A program made the translations under genes and the position numbers. The notes beneath the pieces were generated by a model. That model saw only the letters and a list, made by a program, of their open reading frames with translations. It did not search any database and had not been told where the DNA came from. A stretch of DNA of 64,000 nucleotides from an uncultured Gammaproteobacteria bacterium (GTDB taxonomy: Bacteria > Pseudomonadota > Gammaproteobacteria > Eutrophobiales > Eutrophobiaceae), in NCBI GenBank assembly GCA_943788005.1, contig CALSOP010000002.1:526573-590572 (forward strand), given 5' to 3'. Of this stretch, positions 37,598-48,365 are shown in pieces (positions within the stretch are counted from its first letter, which is position 1; every line of letters begins with the position of its first letter).

Positions 37598-38707
37598 TCA
37601 AGGACCATCTGCTGGAATAAATTGATGTTCATCTTCGTCTTTTTTCATGTATTTATATTTTGGCAAATAATAAAATGTCAGTAATACCGCAATTAATATT
37701 ATGTGTACCCACCACAAGCCAATAAACCCAGGCAAAACATCTCGGCTAAGTAAGGTTTTTGCGATACCGAGCAAGTTGCTATAGATGAGGTAGATTGAGA
37801 TACCGATTACAAATGGCATATATCTTCGTTCACTGGTGTGAGATTGGATCAACAAAATTGCAAGTAGTGACAACAACAAACAGGACAAGATGAGTGAAAT
37901 ACGCCATTGAAACTCGGCTTGATGAATCTTATTGTCGGATCCCATTATTTCAGTCGTTAATAATGCTCCTGTCTTCCCGCCAGTGGCATTTGCCTCAGCA
38001 CTCTCGGTTAGAATTGCGTATTTTTCATATTCAGTTATCTGGTAATCAAGTAAACCTGGTTCGGCTACATAGCGTCGCCCGTCACTGAAGACGATATATT
38101 TATTTCCAGATTTTTTATCCACTTTAAAACGAGCACTATCCGATGTTAGCACTCCAAGGTTTTCATCTTGCCTTACTTGTAAGAAGACCTCCTCCATTGA
38201 AAGGTTATCTAGTGATGGTTTCTGGACGTAAACGACACGGTCGCCTTTACTAAACTCCTTAAACTGCCCGGCTTTAATCCCTGAAATATCAGATTCCTGT
38301 TTGGCTCTCTCTTTCAGATTATGTACACCCTGTTCTGCCCAAGGTGCAAAATACAGCGTGATTACGGAAACAAACAAACAAAACACCATAGCAAACCGAA
38401 ACACTACGCCAATTTGAAAAAGCTTACTGACACCAGACGCGGCCAGTATCACCAGTTCTCTATCACTAGACATCCGCGAGAAGGCGAGCAGCATGCCGAC
38501 AAGTACCGAAATCGGTAAAATCTTTGGTAATGTCGCTAACATCTTGTAAGCCAGCATTAAGAACACCATATCTGCCGGCAAACTGCCTTCAGCCGCATCT
38601 GCAAGAAAACCAACGAATCGATTACTCGCGATAACAAGGACTAGTAAACTGAGTATCCACAATAATTTTTGCGATAACTCTCTGTAGATGTAGTGCTGGA
38701 TAATCAC
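37598..38707 (-). CDS. lptF: LPS export permease LptF
   Basis: 369 residues with the same layout as LptG; begins MIIQHYIYRELSQKLLWILS, with PKILPISVLVGMLLAFSRMSSDRELVILAASGVS (coupling-helix region for LptB). It is divergent from pepA, the conserved gammaproteobacterial arrangement; the 195-base gap (38708-38902) should hold both promoters. Confidence 0.94.
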   Translation of the reverse strand: MIIQHYIYRELSQKLLWILSLLVLVIASNRFVGFLADAAEGSLPADMVFLMLAYKMLATLPKILPISVLVGMLLAFSRMSSDRELVILAASGVSKLFQIGVVFRFAMVFCLFVSVITLYFAPWAEQGVHNLKERAKQESDISGIKAGQFKEFSKGDRVVYVQKPSLDNLSMEEVFLQVRQDENLGVLTSDSARFKVDKKSGNKYIVFSDGRRYVAEPGLLDYQITEYEKYAILTESAEANATGGKTGALLTTEIMGSDNKIHQAEFQWRISLILSCLLLSLLAILLIQSHTSERRYMPFVIGISIYLIYSNLLGIAKTLLSRDVLPGFIGLWWVHIILIAVLLTFYYLPKYKYMKKDEDEHQFIPADGP

Positions 38708-38902
38708 AATTCTGGCCTCACACTATAACTCGGCTTTGCTTAGTTGAAGATAAATGAATAAACTTGACTAAAATTACGGTTTTGACCATTTTTCACTGTT
38801 TTTAACAAAAAACGAAACGATTATGACACGCTTGATGTCAAAGTGCAGAATAAATTAACCAATCAATAATCTTCACAAAGGTGTTAATAACCCGGAGTTG
38901 GT

Positions 38903-40393
38903 ATGGATTTCAATATAAAAAGCGGCAACCCTGAGAAACAACGAACAGCTTGCGTAATTGTTGGCATTTTTGAATCACGTCGACTATCAACAGCAGCCAA
39001 GGCTATTGATGCTATAAGTAAAAAATATCTGTCTAACCTGATTCGACGTGGCGATATGGATGGCAACAAAGGACAATACTTATTACTACACAACGTCCCC
39101 GGCATGATTGCCGACCGTGTATTATTAATTGGCTGTGGTAAAGAAAGAGAGATCGATGAACGAAACTACCGCACAATCATAGCGAATAGTATACAAGCAT
39201 TGAATAACACGGGCTCTCTGGATGGCGTTAATTATCTTAGCGAATTGTCGATAAAAGGACGCGATCATCACTGGAAAATCAGACAAGCAGTTCAGATTGC
39301 AGAACACAGTTTGTATCAATTCGATGAATTAAAAACAAAAAAGAAAGCGAACAGACGCCCATTACGAAAAATTACATTTACCGTACCTACACGTCGTGAA
39401 TTACCACAAGGCGAAATAGCCATGCAAGAAGGCCGAGCTATTGCTAATGGTATTAAGTTTACCCGTGATCTTGCTAACAGACCTTCTAATGTATGCACAC
39501 CAACCTATCTTGCACAACAAGCAACTGCACTAGGCAAAAAGCATCGTTCACTTACGATAGATACATTAGAAGAAGCCGATATGAAAAAACTGGGCATGGG
39601 TTCCTTGCTCTCAGTATCCCAAGGCTCTGCCAGACCCGCAAAATTAATTACCATGGAATATAAAGGCTCTAAAAAAGCACAAAAACCGATCGTACTGGTT
39701 GGTAAAGCCGTCACCTTTGATACCGGCGGCATATCACTTAAGCCCGGTGCAGCAATGGATGAAATGAAATACGATATGTGTGGCGGCGCGAGTGTTTTTG
39801 GCACAATTTCCGCTGTAGCAGAACTTGGCTTGCCGATAAATGTTGTCGGTGTGATTCCTGCTGTTGAAAACATGCCAAGCAGTACAGCAACCAATCCGGG
39901 TGATATCTTTACCAGTATGTCCGGGCAAACCATTGAAGTACTCAATACTGATGCTGAAGGTCGATTAATATTGTGCGATGCCATTACCTACAGTGAACGT
40001 TTTAATCCTGAAGTCGTTATCGATATTGCCACCCTAACGGGCGCGGTTGTAATCGCCCTTGGGAAACACGCAACAGGCTTATTAAGTAATCACAACCCAT
40101 TAGCGAGAGAGTTACTCAATGCCGGTGATGAATCTGGTGATCGTGCCTGGCAACTACCGTTATGGGATGATTATCAACAACAATTGAATAGTCCCTTCGC
40201 GGATATGGCTAATATCGGTGGACGCGATGCAGGTACTATCACAGCAGCCTGTTTCTTATCGCGCTTTGCAGAAAAATATCATTGGGCTCACTTGGATATT
40301 GCCGGCACGGCCTGGATTTCTGGAAATAATAAAGGCGCAACTGGACGGCCAGTTTCATTATTAATGCAATACATCCTTAATCAAGCAAAGTAA
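38903..40393 (+). CDS. pepA: Leucyl (cytosol) aminopeptidase
   Basis: 496 residues, M17 family with two zinc or manganese ions. Metal and catalytic residues lie in [17 protein letters not shown] (Lys, Asp), YDMCGGASV and the signature NTDAEGRL. It releases N-terminal amino acids; homologues also bind DNA in plasmid resolution and pyrimidine control. Followed by holC after 19 bases. Confidence 0.97.
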   Translation: MDFNIKSGNPEKQRTACVIVGIFESRRLSTAAKAIDAISKKYLSNLIRRGDMDGNKGQYLLLHNVPGMIADRVLLIGCGKEREIDERNYRTIIANSIQALNNTGSLDGVNYLSELSIKGRDHHWKIRQAVQIAEHSLYQFDELKTKKKANRRPLRKITFTVPTRRELPQGEIAMQEGRAIANGIKFTRDLANRPSNVCTPTYLAQQATALGKKHRSLTIDTLEEADMKKLGMGSLLSVSQGSARPAKLITMEYKGSKKAQKPIVLVGKAVTFDTGGISLKPGAAMDEMKYDMCGGASVFGTISAVAELGLPINVVGVIPAVENMPSSTATNPGDIFTSMSGQTIEVLNTDAEGRLILCDAITYSERFNPEVVIDIATLTGAVVIALGKHATGLLSNHNPLARELLNAGDESGDRAWQLPLWDDYQQQLNSPFADMANIGGRDAGTITAACFLSRFAEKYHWAHLDIAGTAWISGNNKGATGRPVSLLMQYILNQAK

Positions 40394-40412
40394 TCTCGGG
40401 ATTGATTGTCTA

Positions 40413-40853
40413 ATGTCGCGTGTTGATTTTTACATCTTGCCAGAGGGTAACAGTGTAGACAGGTTCGCCTGCGCCATTACAAGCAAAGCCTGGACAAGTG
40501 GAAACCGAGTGCATATCCATACGCAATCTGAAGAAAATGCGACCAAGTTTGATGATTTACTTTGGGTACATAAAGATATCAGTTTCATACCTCACGAAGT
40601 ATTTAATGGGAATATCAATGATGAAACTCCTGTTACGATTGGTCATGGCAACGATTACCCACGTCCTTCACAAGTCATGATTAATCTTAGTTCTGACATT
40701 CCTGATTTTGCACCCAGTTTCGATAGGGTAATTGAGATTGTCGGTGGTAATGAGTCTAATAAACATCTAGCGCGTCAACGTTATCGCCAATATAAAGAAG
40801 CTGATTACGAAATACATGATCACAAGATTGAAGACTTGACTGAAAATGATTGA
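40413..40853 (+). CDS. holC: DNA polymerase III chi subunit
   Basis: 146 residues. RVDFYILPEGNSVDRFACAITSKAWTSGNRVHIH is the conserved N-terminus and LLWVHKDISFIPHE the core. Chi links the clamp loader to single-stranded DNA-binding protein. Placed between pepA and valS as usual; overlaps the next gene by 8 bases. Confidence 0.93.
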   Translation: MSRVDFYILPEGNSVDRFACAITSKAWTSGNRVHIHTQSEENATKFDDLLWVHKDISFIPHEVFNGNINDETPVTIGHGNDYPRPSQVMINLSSDIPDFAPSFDRVIEIVGGNESNKHLARQRYRQYKEADYEIHDHKIEDLTEND

Positions 40854-41244
40854 TTCTTCGCATACCCCACCTAAGCCATTATCTGATTCAGACCGAAATA
40901 ATCTGGTTAATCGGATTGATGAGCTAGAACAACTACTAGCTAAAAAAAAGACAGAATCAAAACAAGCAAAACTACCGCGTTTAAAAGTAGGTACAGATGG
41001 TATCCCTGTCTTAGTAGATCTCTTCAGCCAGGATGACCTGAACCAGGACCTGGAACAAACTTTTGAGCAAATTGATAAAGACGACCAGCTTATTAATGAC
41101 ATCATTGATAAAGTCGATAAGGAAATATCTGGGGATCTGGATGAATTAATTCTAATGCTCAAGGACAGCATCATTGATGAAGTCAAAACGCGATTACTCG
41201 AAGAATTTCATATCAAAAAAGACAACGCCGACAAAAAGGAATAA
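40846..41244 (+). CDS. Small acidic protein of unknown function (holC-valS gap)
   Basis: 132 residues; soluble, strongly charged, with a predicted coiled coil near residues 15-45 (NRIDELEQLLAKKKTESKQ), a short motif LPRLKVGTDGIPVLVDLF, and a long acidic helical tail (DDQLINDIIDKVDKEISGDLDELILMLKD). Similar small proteins occur between holC and valS in other gammaproteobacteria. I do not know its role. Confidence 0.75.
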   Translation: MIDSSHTPPKPLSDSDRNNLVNRIDELEQLLAKKKTESKQAKLPRLKVGTDGIPVLVDLFSQDDLNQDLEQTFEQIDKDDQLINDIIDKVDKEISGDLDELILMLKDSIIDEVKTRLLEEFHIKKDNADKKE

Positions 41245-41352
41245 CAGGAAAATCCCTAATAAAGATTGCTCTAAACGGTCTTCATGTGGACAATACGCCT
41301 CCCAATAATAGGGCTTCTTATCATTTAGCCTAAAATAGAATTTGTTATAAAG

Positions 41353-44130
41353 ATGGATAAAACCTATAAGCCCGAAACAATAGAAGCCAATTGCTACGAG
41401 AATTGGGAAAAGAAAAATTACTTCGCGCCCGGAAACGATAGCGAGGAATCCTATTGCATCATGCTGCCTCCTCCTAATGTGACGGGAAGCTTGCACATGG
41501 GTCATGCCTTTCAACAAACCTTAATGGACGTTTTGACGCGTTATCACCGTATGAATGGCAATGACACTTTATGGCAATGTGGCACAGACCACGCTGGTAT
41601 CGCCACCCAGATGGTTGTTGAACGTCAACTCCAGGAAAAAGATATCTCACGACATGATCTTGGACGAGAAAAATTTATTGAAGCGGTTTGGGACTGGAAA
41701 GAACACTCGGGCAATACCATTACTCGCCAATCACGCCGACTAGGAACATCAATGGACTGGTCACGCGAGCGATTCACCATGGATGATGGTCTATCAGAAG
41801 CGGTCAAAGAAACCTTTGTACGCTTACATGATGAAGGCTTGATCTATCGTGGCAAACGTCTGGTCAACTGGGACCCTGTTTTACATACGGCGATATCCGA
41901 TCTTGAGGTTATCTCTGAAGAAGAGAATGGTCATCTGTGGCACATGCGTTATCCGTTGAAAACACCTGTTGATGGACTCGAATATATTGTTGTTGCTACA
42001 ACTCGTCCGGAAACTATGCTCGGCGATGCTGCGGTTGCAGTACACCCTGATGATGAACGCTATAAAGACTTGGTCGGCAAAGAAGTATTGCTCCCTTTAA
42101 CTGATCGTACATTACCTGTAATAGCTGATGATTATGTTGACCCGGAATTCGGAACTGGCTGCGTAAAGATTACCCCCGCACATGATTTCAATGACTATGA
42201 AATGGGTGAACGGCATAACTTAGAAAAAATAAATATTTTTACTGTTGATGCTGCACTAAATGATGAGGCGCCAGAGAAGTATCGTGGCATGGATCGTTAT
42301 GAAGCAAGAAAACAAATCGTCGCCGATCTTGAGCAACAAGGATTACTCGATAAGATAGATGAACATAAGTTAATGGTGCCGCGTGGTGATCGCTCACATG
42401 CAGTTGTTGAACCTTATCTAACCGATCAATGGTATGTAAAGATCCAGCCGCTCGCTGATCCTGCCATCAAGGCGGTAAAAGATGGTGACATAAAATTCGT
42501 ACCTGCAAACTGGGACAAGACCTATTTTGAGTGGATGAACAATATTCAAGATTGGTGTATCAGCCGCCAGCTCTGGTGGGGTCACCGTATCCCGGCCTGG
42601 TATGACGATGAAGGCAATATTTATGTTGGTCACGATGAGGCTGCTGTCAGAGAGAAAAACAATCTGGGTGATATCAATCTCAAACAGGATGAAGATGTGC
42701 TCGATACATGGTTCTCTTCTGCCTTATGGCCCTTCTCTACTTTGGGCTGGCCTGATAAAACACCAGAGCTAGATAAATTCTACCCGACGAATGTTTTAGT
42801 CACCGGCTTTGACATCATCTTCTTTTGGGTCGCGCGCATGATTATGTTCGGGCTTAAGTTTATGGACGATGTTCCATTCAAGGAAGTATATATTCATGGT
42901 TTGGTTCGCGACGGTGAAGGGCAGAAGATGTCCAAGTCTAAAGGCAATGTGCTTGACCCGATCGACTTGATAGATGGCATTGAGCTTGAAGAACTAATTA
43001 GTAAACGTACAAGTGGCATGATGCAGCCACAAATGGCCGCAAAAATTGAAAAAGCAACGCGTAAACACTTTCCTGACGGGATTGAATCTTATGGAACGGA
43101 CTCTTTACGATTTACCTTTGCGTCATTAGCAACACAAGGTCGATTTATTAATTTTGAAACTGGTCGAATTCAAGGTTATAGAAACTTTTGTAATAAGCTA
43201 TGGAATGCTGCGCGCTACGTCATAAGCAATGTAGAGGCACAATCGATTAAACTCAATGAGGGCGATATGAAGTTTGGGTTGGCTGAAAGATGGATTACCA
43301 GCAAATTGTCTGCTGCAGTCGCAGCAACACATGAAGGCATGAAAACCTATCGCTTTGATCTTGCCTCGCAAGCCCTCTATGAATTCACCTGGGATGAATA
43401 CTGTGACTGGTATATTGAGTTATCCAAAACAACTTTAAATAGTACTGAGGCAAGCGAAGCAGAAAAGCGCGGCACACTCTATACATTATTAAATGTACTC
43501 GAGACCTTACAACGTGCGCTGCATCCTTTTATCCCTTTTATCACCGAAGAACTTTGGCATCGAGTAGCAGCCTTGCTTGATAAAAAAGGAGAGAGCGTCA
43601 TGCTTGAACCTTTTCCAAAACCAGATGAATTCGAGACAGATAATAAGTCAGTAGAGCAAATTGAATGGATTAAACTGTATATTATGGGTGTGCGCCGTAT
43701 ACGCGCAGAACGAGACATCTCACCGGGGAAATCATTAAACGTATTTGTACGTAACGGCTCAAGTAATGAGTGCCAATGGTTAGATGAACATCAGAACTAT
43801 ATAAAAACGCTGGGCAGGATCGATTCGATACAGACCACTGAAGATGACATGGATGATGCCGTTATGGCATTAGCTGGTGAAATGACGCTTCTCGTTCCTC
43901 TAGCTGATATCATCGATCCAGAGGCTGAGAGAAAACGTATAGAGAGTACAATTGAAAAACTACAAAAAGAAAAATCAGGCATGGAAGGTAAATTGAACAA
44001 TAAAAGCTTTGTTGAACGCGCCCCGGACGATGTGGTCGAGGGTGTAAAACAAAAACTTACTGATAAACTCAATGAGATTGAAACTTACGAAACGCAGCTT
44101 AAATCAATATTAAAACTATTAGAAAAATAA
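41353..44130 (+). CDS. valS: Valyl-tRNA synthetase
   Basis: 925 residues, class [16 protein letters not shown] holds the HIGH-type motif, [12 protein letters not shown] the KMSKS loop, the editing domain lies around 190-340 ([17 protein letters not shown]), and the C-terminal arm is a coiled coil ([25 protein letters not shown]). The stop shares one base with the cysE start. Confidence 0.98.
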   Translation: MDKTYKPETIEANCYENWEKKNYFAPGNDSEESYCIMLPPPNVTGSLHMGHAFQQTLMDVLTRYHRMNGNDTLWQCGTDHAGIATQMVVERQLQEKDISRHDLGREKFIEAVWDWKEHSGNTITRQSRRLGTSMDWSRERFTMDDGLSEAVKETFVRLHDEGLIYRGKRLVNWDPVLHTAISDLEVISEEENGHLWHMRYPLKTPVDGLEYIVVATTRPETMLGDAAVAVHPDDERYKDLVGKEVLLPLTDRTLPVIADDYVDPEFGTGCVKITPAHDFNDYEMGERHNLEKINIFTVDAALNDEAPEKYRGMDRYEARKQIVADLEQQGLLDKIDEHKLMVPRGDRSHAVVEPYLTDQWYVKIQPLADPAIKAVKDGDIKFVPANWDKTYFEWMNNIQDWCISRQLWWGHRIPAWYDDEGNIYVGHDEAAVREKNNLGDINLKQDEDVLDTWFSSALWPFSTLGWPDKTPELDKFYPTNVLVTGFDIIFFWVARMIMFGLKFMDDVPFKEVYIHGLVRDGEGQKMSKSKGNVLDPIDLIDGIELEELISKRTSGMMQPQMAAKIEKATRKHFPDGIESYGTDSLRFTFASLATQGRFINFETGRIQGYRNFCNKLWNAARYVISNVEAQSIKLNEGDMKFGLAERWITSKLSAAVAATHEGMKTYRFDLASQALYEFTWDEYCDWYIELSKTTLNSTEASEAEKRGTLYTLLNVLETLQRALHPFIPFITEELWHRVAALLDKKGESVMLEPFPKPDEFETDNKSVEQIEWIKLYIMGVRRIRAERDISPGKSLNVFVRNGSSNECQWLDEHQNYIKTLGRIDSIQTTEDDMDDAVMALAGEMTLLVPLADIIDPEAERKRIESTIEKLQKEKSGMEGKLNNKSFVERAPDDVVEGVKQKLTDKLNEIETYETQLKSILKLLEK

Positions 44131-44810
44131 TGTTAAGCACCATCAAAGAAGAAATAGACGTAGTCTTTGAGCGTGACCCCGCCGCACGTTCTGTATTGGA
44201 AACGATCTTTACCTGCCCCGGATTTCAGGCCATTGTCCTGCACCGTCTTAATCATTGGCTTTGGCATAAAAATCTGTATTTCATCGCTCGTTTGATGGCC
44301 CACTTTACGCGTTTCATTACAGGCATAGAAATTCATCCCGGTGCAAAAATTGGACGACGATTTTTTATTGACCATGGCATGGGGATAGTCATCGGTGAAA
44401 CCTCGGAAATTGGTGATGACGTTTCCATCTATCATGGCGTCACACTTGGCGGCACAACCTGGAATAAAGGCAAACGCCATCCGACATTAGGAAATAATGT
44501 CGTCATTGGTGCTGGCGCAAAAGTATTAGGCCCTATTACTCTTGGCGCAGGAACACGCGTAGGCTGTAATGCTGTTGTTGTTAAAGATACGCCTGAATGT
44601 GCAACCGTGGTTGGTGTGCCTGGCCAGATCATCATAAAGCGTAAAGATGAAGATAAAGATGCACAACGTGAGGCGATGGCAAAGAAGATCGGCTTTACGG
44701 CTTATGCCGAAAGTAAAGACATGCCTGATCCGGTTCAAAATGGCCTAGAATCAGTTTTAGATCATCTGCATAAGCTGGAAAAAGAGTTAGACGAACTTAA
44801 AAAGAAGTGA
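44130..44810 (+). CDS. cysE: Serine O-acetyltransferase
   Basis: 226 residues. N-terminal helical domain, then left-handed beta-helix of hexapeptide repeats ([25 protein letters not shown]…, [25 protein letters not shown]). It makes O-acetylserine for cysteine synthesis. Its place just before the Fe-S operon is suggestive, since cysteine is the sulfur donor. Starts by TAATG overlap with valS. Confidence 0.94.
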   Translation: MLSTIKEEIDVVFERDPAARSVLETIFTCPGFQAIVLHRLNHWLWHKNLYFIARLMAHFTRFITGIEIHPGAKIGRRFFIDHGMGIVIGETSEIGDDVSIYHGVTLGGTTWNKGKRHPTLGNNVVIGAGAKVLGPITLGAGTRVGCNAVVVKDTPECATVVGVPGQIIIKRKDEDKDAQREAMAKKIGFTAYAESKDMPDPVQNGLESVLDHLHKLEKELDELKKK

Positions 44811-44825
44811 TGTTGGATAAAACAA

Positions 44826-45041
44826 ATGACTAGCGAAAAAGATCCGAATATATTTCAAATTGCATTTAGTCTATTAGCCTCATTCTTCGGCGTTCAGTCC
44901 CAGAAAAATATGGATCGTGATGAAGCCTACATAGAAAAAAATGGTATTAAAGTCTATGTCATCATGGGTTTCTTTTTGGTGTTTTGCCTGCTTATTACTC
45001 TCTTTGGAATTGTTCAAGTAATCTTACATTTCGTTCAATAA
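44826..45041 (+). CDS. DUF2970 small membrane protein
   Basis: 71 residues. A cytoplasmic stretch with FQIAFSLLASFFGVQSQKNMDRD, followed by one helix (YVIMGFFLVFCLLITLFGIVQVILH). The pattern fits DUF2970; function unknown. 15 bases after cysE, probably in the valS-cysE transcript. Confidence 0.75.
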   Translation: MTSEKDPNIFQIAFSLLASFFGVQSQKNMDRDEAYIEKNGIKVYVIMGFFLVFCLLITLFGIVQVILHFVQ

Positions 45042-45084
45042 ACGTCTCTACTTTTCAACCAACCCGCTTTCCCTTAATTTATAA

Positions 45085-45101
45085 CCAATTGAATCAATTG
45101 G
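45085..45101 (+). terminator. Weak rho-independent terminator before iscR
   Basis: CCAATTG-AAT-CAATTGG is a perfect 7-bp stem followed by AAATTTTT. The stem is AT-rich, so efficiency is uncertain. It lies 43 bases after the DUF2970 stop. Confidence 0.5.
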
Positions 45102-45119
45102 AAATTTTTACATCGAACC

Positions 45120-45144
45120 TTATCTGACTATTTTTGCCTGATAT
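45120..45144 (+). promoter_or_regulatory. IscR type-1-like site A
   Basis: TTATCTGACTATTTTTGCC plus TGATAT fits the 25-bp type-1 IscR consensus (ATASYYGACTRWWWYAGTCRRSTAT) at most positions, including the GACT core and the final TAT. It abuts site B with no gap. Confidence 0.65.
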
Positions 45145-45169
45145 ATACTTGACTAAAACACTAGGTTAT
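45145..45169 (+). promoter_or_regulatory. IscR type-1-like site B
   Basis: ATACTTGACTAAAACACTA followed by GGTTAT matches the same consensus; ATA, YYGACT, the W-rich centre and RR-TAT positions are kept. TTGACT could double as a -35 box. Location 45 bases before iscR suggests [2Fe-2S]-IscR autorepression of the whole operon. Confidence 0.7.
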
Positions 45170-45214
45170 GTGAACCTTGCCAACCCAATTAGGGCAATGC
45201 CAGAGAAATATACG

Positions 45215-45670
45215 ATGAAAATGACAACCAAAGGCCGCTATGCCGTAACCGCAATCCTTGATGTGGCGTTACATGATAGTAACGGGCCGGTTAATCTGTC
45301 AGATATTTCTCGACGTCAGGATATATCGCTGACCTACCTTGAGCAGCTATTCAGCAAATTAAAAAAGAATGGGCTCGTTGAAAGCGCGCGTGGTCCAGGT
45401 GGCGGTTATCGTTTGGCGCAAAATCCTGACCAAATTACCGTTGCCAAAGTTATATATTCTGTTGATGAACCGATTGATGTTACGCGGTGCAAAGGTAAGC
45501 AAAACTGCCAGGGCGACTTGCGTTGCCTAACGCATGATTTATGGATGGAATTAAATATGCACATTTCAGGTTTTTTGAATGGGCTTACTTTGGCCGATTT
45601 AATCAACCGCAATAACGTTAAACAAGTATCTGAACGACAAGACGTCGTCATGATGCAATTACAAAGCTGA
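45215..45670 (+). CDS. iscR: Fe-S cluster-sensing Rrf2 regulator IscR
   Basis: 151 residues from ATG 45215; an upstream in-frame ATG (45134) lies within the IscR-like sites, so it is rejected. [19 protein letters not shown] is the standard IscR start, followed by a winged helix ([29 protein letters not shown]). The cluster cysteines are C-x5-C-x5-C ([20 protein letters not shown]), spacing identical to E. coli IscR. It heads a suf operon rather than isc. Confidence 0.95.
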   Translation: MKMTTKGRYAVTAILDVALHDSNGPVNLSDISRRQDISLTYLEQLFSKLKKNGLVESARGPGGGYRLAQNPDQITVAKVIYSVDEPIDVTRCKGKQNCQGDLRCLTHDLWMELNMHISGFLNGLTLADLINRNNVKQVSERQDVVMMQLQS

Positions 45671-45678
45671 TAAATACT

Positions 45679-46032
45679 ATGACTATAGAAACTGCAATTA
45701 GCCTTACCGACAGTGCTAAACAACATATAGAAACTGTCCTTGCCAAAGATACGGATGGTATTGGTTTACGCGTTGGCGTGAAAACCACCGGCTGCTCCGG
45801 CTATCAATATGTTATAGAAACAGCCAAGGCAATAAACGAAGAAGATAAGACAATTGAATCAAATGGTATCAAGATCATTATTGATGACCAAAGCCTACGC
45901 TATCTCGCGGGAACTGAACTCGACTTTGTACGCGAAGGTTTGAATGCCGGATTTAAATTCAACAACCCTAATGTAGAAGATGCCTGTGGTTGTGGTGAAA
46001 GTTTTAGCCTTAAAGAAGGCATGGAGAACTAA
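45679..46032 (+). CDS. sufA: A-type Fe-S carrier protein SufA
   Basis: 117 residues, HesB/IscA fold. Three cluster cysteines: C in [11 protein letters not shown] and the C-terminal CGCGESF pair. It carries assembled clusters from SufBCD to targets. Named SufA from its position between iscR and sufB; IscA or ErpA cannot be excluded by sequence alone. Confidence 0.9.
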   Translation: MTIETAISLTDSAKQHIETVLAKDTDGIGLRVGVKTTGCSGYQYVIETAKAINEEDKTIESNGIKIIIDDQSLRYLAGTELDFVREGLNAGFKFNNPNVEDACGCGESFSLKEGMEN

Positions 46033-46034
46033 AG

Positions 46035-47483
46035 ATGTCTACTAATACTGAAAACATGGAAGACCTTGTTGGTAAAGACTACGAACATGGCTTTGTCACC
46101 GACATTGATGCAGACACAGTAGCGCCGGGTCTTAACGAAGAGACCATAGCATTTATCTCAAAAAAGAAAGAAGAACCTGAGTGGCTGCTTGAATGGCGTC
46201 TAAAAGCCTATCGGCATTGGTTAACCATGGAAGACCCAACCTGGGCGCATCTTGATATCGAGCACATTGATTATCAGGCTATCTCATATTATTCCGCGCC
46301 TAAATCGAAAGATGATGGCCCAAAAAGTCTAGACGAAGTCGATCCAAAATTATTAGAGACCTATGAAAAACTGGGTATCCCATTACAAGAACAAAAATTC
46401 CTCGCAGGTGTTGCCGTTGATGCAGTTTTCGACAGTGTCTCTGTTGCAACGACCTTTAAAGGCAAACTTGCCGATGCCGGAGTTATTTTTTGTTCCTTTT
46501 CTGAAGCCGTAAAAGAACATCCTGAACTTGTTAAAAAATATCTGGGCACAGTTGTCCCTGCTGCAGATAATTTTTTCGGCGCATTAAATTCAGCGGTATT
46601 CACCGATGGTTCGTTTGTATATATCCCAAAAGGTGTGCGTTGCCCTATGGAGTTATCGACTTACTTTAGAATCAATGCTTCGAATACCGGACAGTTTGAA
46701 CGCACGTTAATCATTGCTGATGAAAAAAGTCATGTCAGTTATCTCGAAGGCTGTACTGCACCGATGCGAGATGAAAACCAATTACATGCTGCTGTTGTCG
46801 AGTTAGTTGCCTTGGAAGATGCCGAGATCAAATACTCAACTGTACAGAACTGGTATCCCGGTGATGAAAATGGTGTCGGTGGCATTTATAACTTTGTCAC
46901 CAAACGCGCTGATTGCCGCGGGAATAACTCTAAAGTTTCCTGGACACAAGTCGAAACCGGCTCGGCAATTACCTGGAAATATCCTAGCTGTATTTTAAAG
47001 GGCGATAATTCAGTCGGTGAATTTTATTCCGTTGCGGTAACGAATAACCATCAACAAGCTGATACCGGCACGAAGATGATACACATTGGCAAGAACACCA
47101 GTAGCACCATTATTTCCAAAGGGATCTCTGCACGACATGCTCAGCAATCGTATCGTGGTCTAGTCAAGATAAGTAAAAGCGCGGAAAACGCACGAAACTA
47201 TACACAATGTGATTCCTTATTAATGGGCGACAAATGTGGTGCGCATACCTTCCCTTATATCGAAGCTAAAAACTCAAGCGCTACTGTTGAGCATGAAGCT
47301 ACTACATCAAAGATTGGCGATGACCAATTATTTTATTGTATGCAGCGTGGCATCAAGGAAGAAGATGCGGTCAACATGATCGTTAATGGCTTTTGTAAAG
47401 AAGTCTTCAAGGAATTACCCATGGAATTTGCGGTAGAAGCACAGAAGCTACTAGGTATTACACTCGAGGGTGCTGTCGGTTAA
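46035..47483 (+). CDS. sufB: Fe-S scaffold subunit SufB
   Basis: 482 residues. Right-handed beta-helix core: [34 protein letters not shown], and [25 protein letters not shown]. The conserved Cys in the FCKEV and [10 protein letters not shown] regions are present. It forms SufBC2D, which assembles clusters from SufS-derived sulfur. Confidence 0.97.
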   Translation: MSTNTENMEDLVGKDYEHGFVTDIDADTVAPGLNEETIAFISKKKEEPEWLLEWRLKAYRHWLTMEDPTWAHLDIEHIDYQAISYYSAPKSKDDGPKSLDEVDPKLLETYEKLGIPLQEQKFLAGVAVDAVFDSVSVATTFKGKLADAGVIFCSFSEAVKEHPELVKKYLGTVVPAADNFFGALNSAVFTDGSFVYIPKGVRCPMELSTYFRINASNTGQFERTLIIADEKSHVSYLEGCTAPMRDENQLHAAVVELVALEDAEIKYSTVQNWYPGDENGVGGIYNFVTKRADCRGNNSKVSWTQVETGSAITWKYPSCILKGDNSVGEFYSVAVTNNHQQADTGTKMIHIGKNTSSTIISKGISARHAQQSYRGLVKISKSAENARNYTQCDSLLMGDKCGAHTFPYIEAKNSSATVEHEATTSKIGDDQLFYCMQRGIKEEDAVNMIVNGFCKEVFKELPMEFAVEAQKLLGITLEGAVG

Positions 47484-47530
47484 TAGACATCAATTAAAGA
47501 ATTTAAATATTTCAGGTATAGATAATGTTC

Positions 47531-47580
47531 ACTTGCAATTGCTCCTGCATTGCAAGTATTTCTGCCTTCCATGGCGGTCA
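47531..47580. repeat. Dispersed structured repeat, copy C, inside the suf operon
   Basis: ACTTGCAAT (47531-47539) pairs perfectly with ATTGCAAGT (47549-47557) around the loop TGCTCCTGC, the same loop as copy A with an entirely different stem. CCATGGCGGTCA (47569-47580) is the inverse of the first part of copy B. It lies in the 121-base sufB-sufC gap, where no gap is normally needed. Confidence 0.6.
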
Positions 47581-47604
47581 AATAAAATGTGAGAAAAAAA
47601 AATT

Positions 47605-48354
47605 ATGTTAAAGATAGAAAACTTACATGCAAAAATAGGCAACAAAGAAATACTCAAGGGTTTAAACCTGAGTGTAAATGCCGGTGAAGTACATGCCATC
47701 ATGGGCCCGAATGGTTCTGGTAAAAGCACATTAGCCAATGTCCTTGCGGGCAGAAACGGTTATGACGTCACCAAAGGCACAGTTGAATATGAAGGTAAAA
47801 ACTTGCTTGAACTTGCGCCAGAAGAACGTGCCTGGGCAGGCGTGTTTCTTGCCTTTCAATATCCCGTAGAAATACCGGGTGTTAATAATGTTTATTTATT
47901 AAAAGCAGCGGTTAACGCGGTACGTAAATATCGTGGCGAACCTGAATTAGATGCTGTCGAATTCCTAGGGCTGATAAAAGAAAAGATGAAGATCGTCAAG
48001 ATGAAAGAAGACTTGCTCAATCGATCTGTTAATGAAGGTTTTTCAGGTGGTGAAAAGAAAAGAAACGAGATATTTCAAATGTCTGTGCTTGAACCAAAGC
48101 TTGCCATTCTTGATGAAACAGATTCCGGACTTGATATCGATGCATTAAAAATTGTCTCTGAAGGCGTGAATAGTTTACGTAATGAAGAACGGTCTATCAT
48201 TTTAGTCACACATTACCAACGCTTGTTAGATTATATTAAACCTGATCATGTACATGTGCTTAGCAATGGCAAGATTATTAAATCTGGCGGACCTGATCTA
48301 GCATTAGAACTTGAAGAAAAAGGTTATGACTGGATCAAGGAAGAAGCGGCCTAA
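47605..48354 (+). CDS. sufC: Fe-S assembly ATPase SufC
   Basis: 249 residues, ABC-type ATPase without membrane domain. Walker [11 protein letters not shown]-loop [12 protein letters not shown], signature [11 protein letters not shown], Walker [14 protein letters not shown]-loop LVTHYQR. The fused [11 protein letters not shown] signature is typical for SufC. It powers SufB-SufD rearrangement. Confidence 0.98.
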   Translation: MLKIENLHAKIGNKEILKGLNLSVNAGEVHAIMGPNGSGKSTLANVLAGRNGYDVTKGTVEYEGKNLLELAPEERAWAGVFLAFQYPVEIPGVNNVYLLKAAVNAVRKYRGEPELDAVEFLGLIKEKMKIVKMKEDLLNRSVNEGFSGGEKKRNEIFQMSVLEPKLAILDETDSGLDIDALKIVSEGVNSLRNEERSIILVTHYQRLLDYIKPDHVHVLSNGKIIKSGGPDLALELEEKGYDWIKEEAA

Positions 48355-48365
48355 ATCAAAACAAC

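Noticed and set aside
45134-45214. Longer IscR starting at 45134
   Set aside because: That start lies within the IscR-like operator; [11 protein letters not shown] at 45215 is the family's start.
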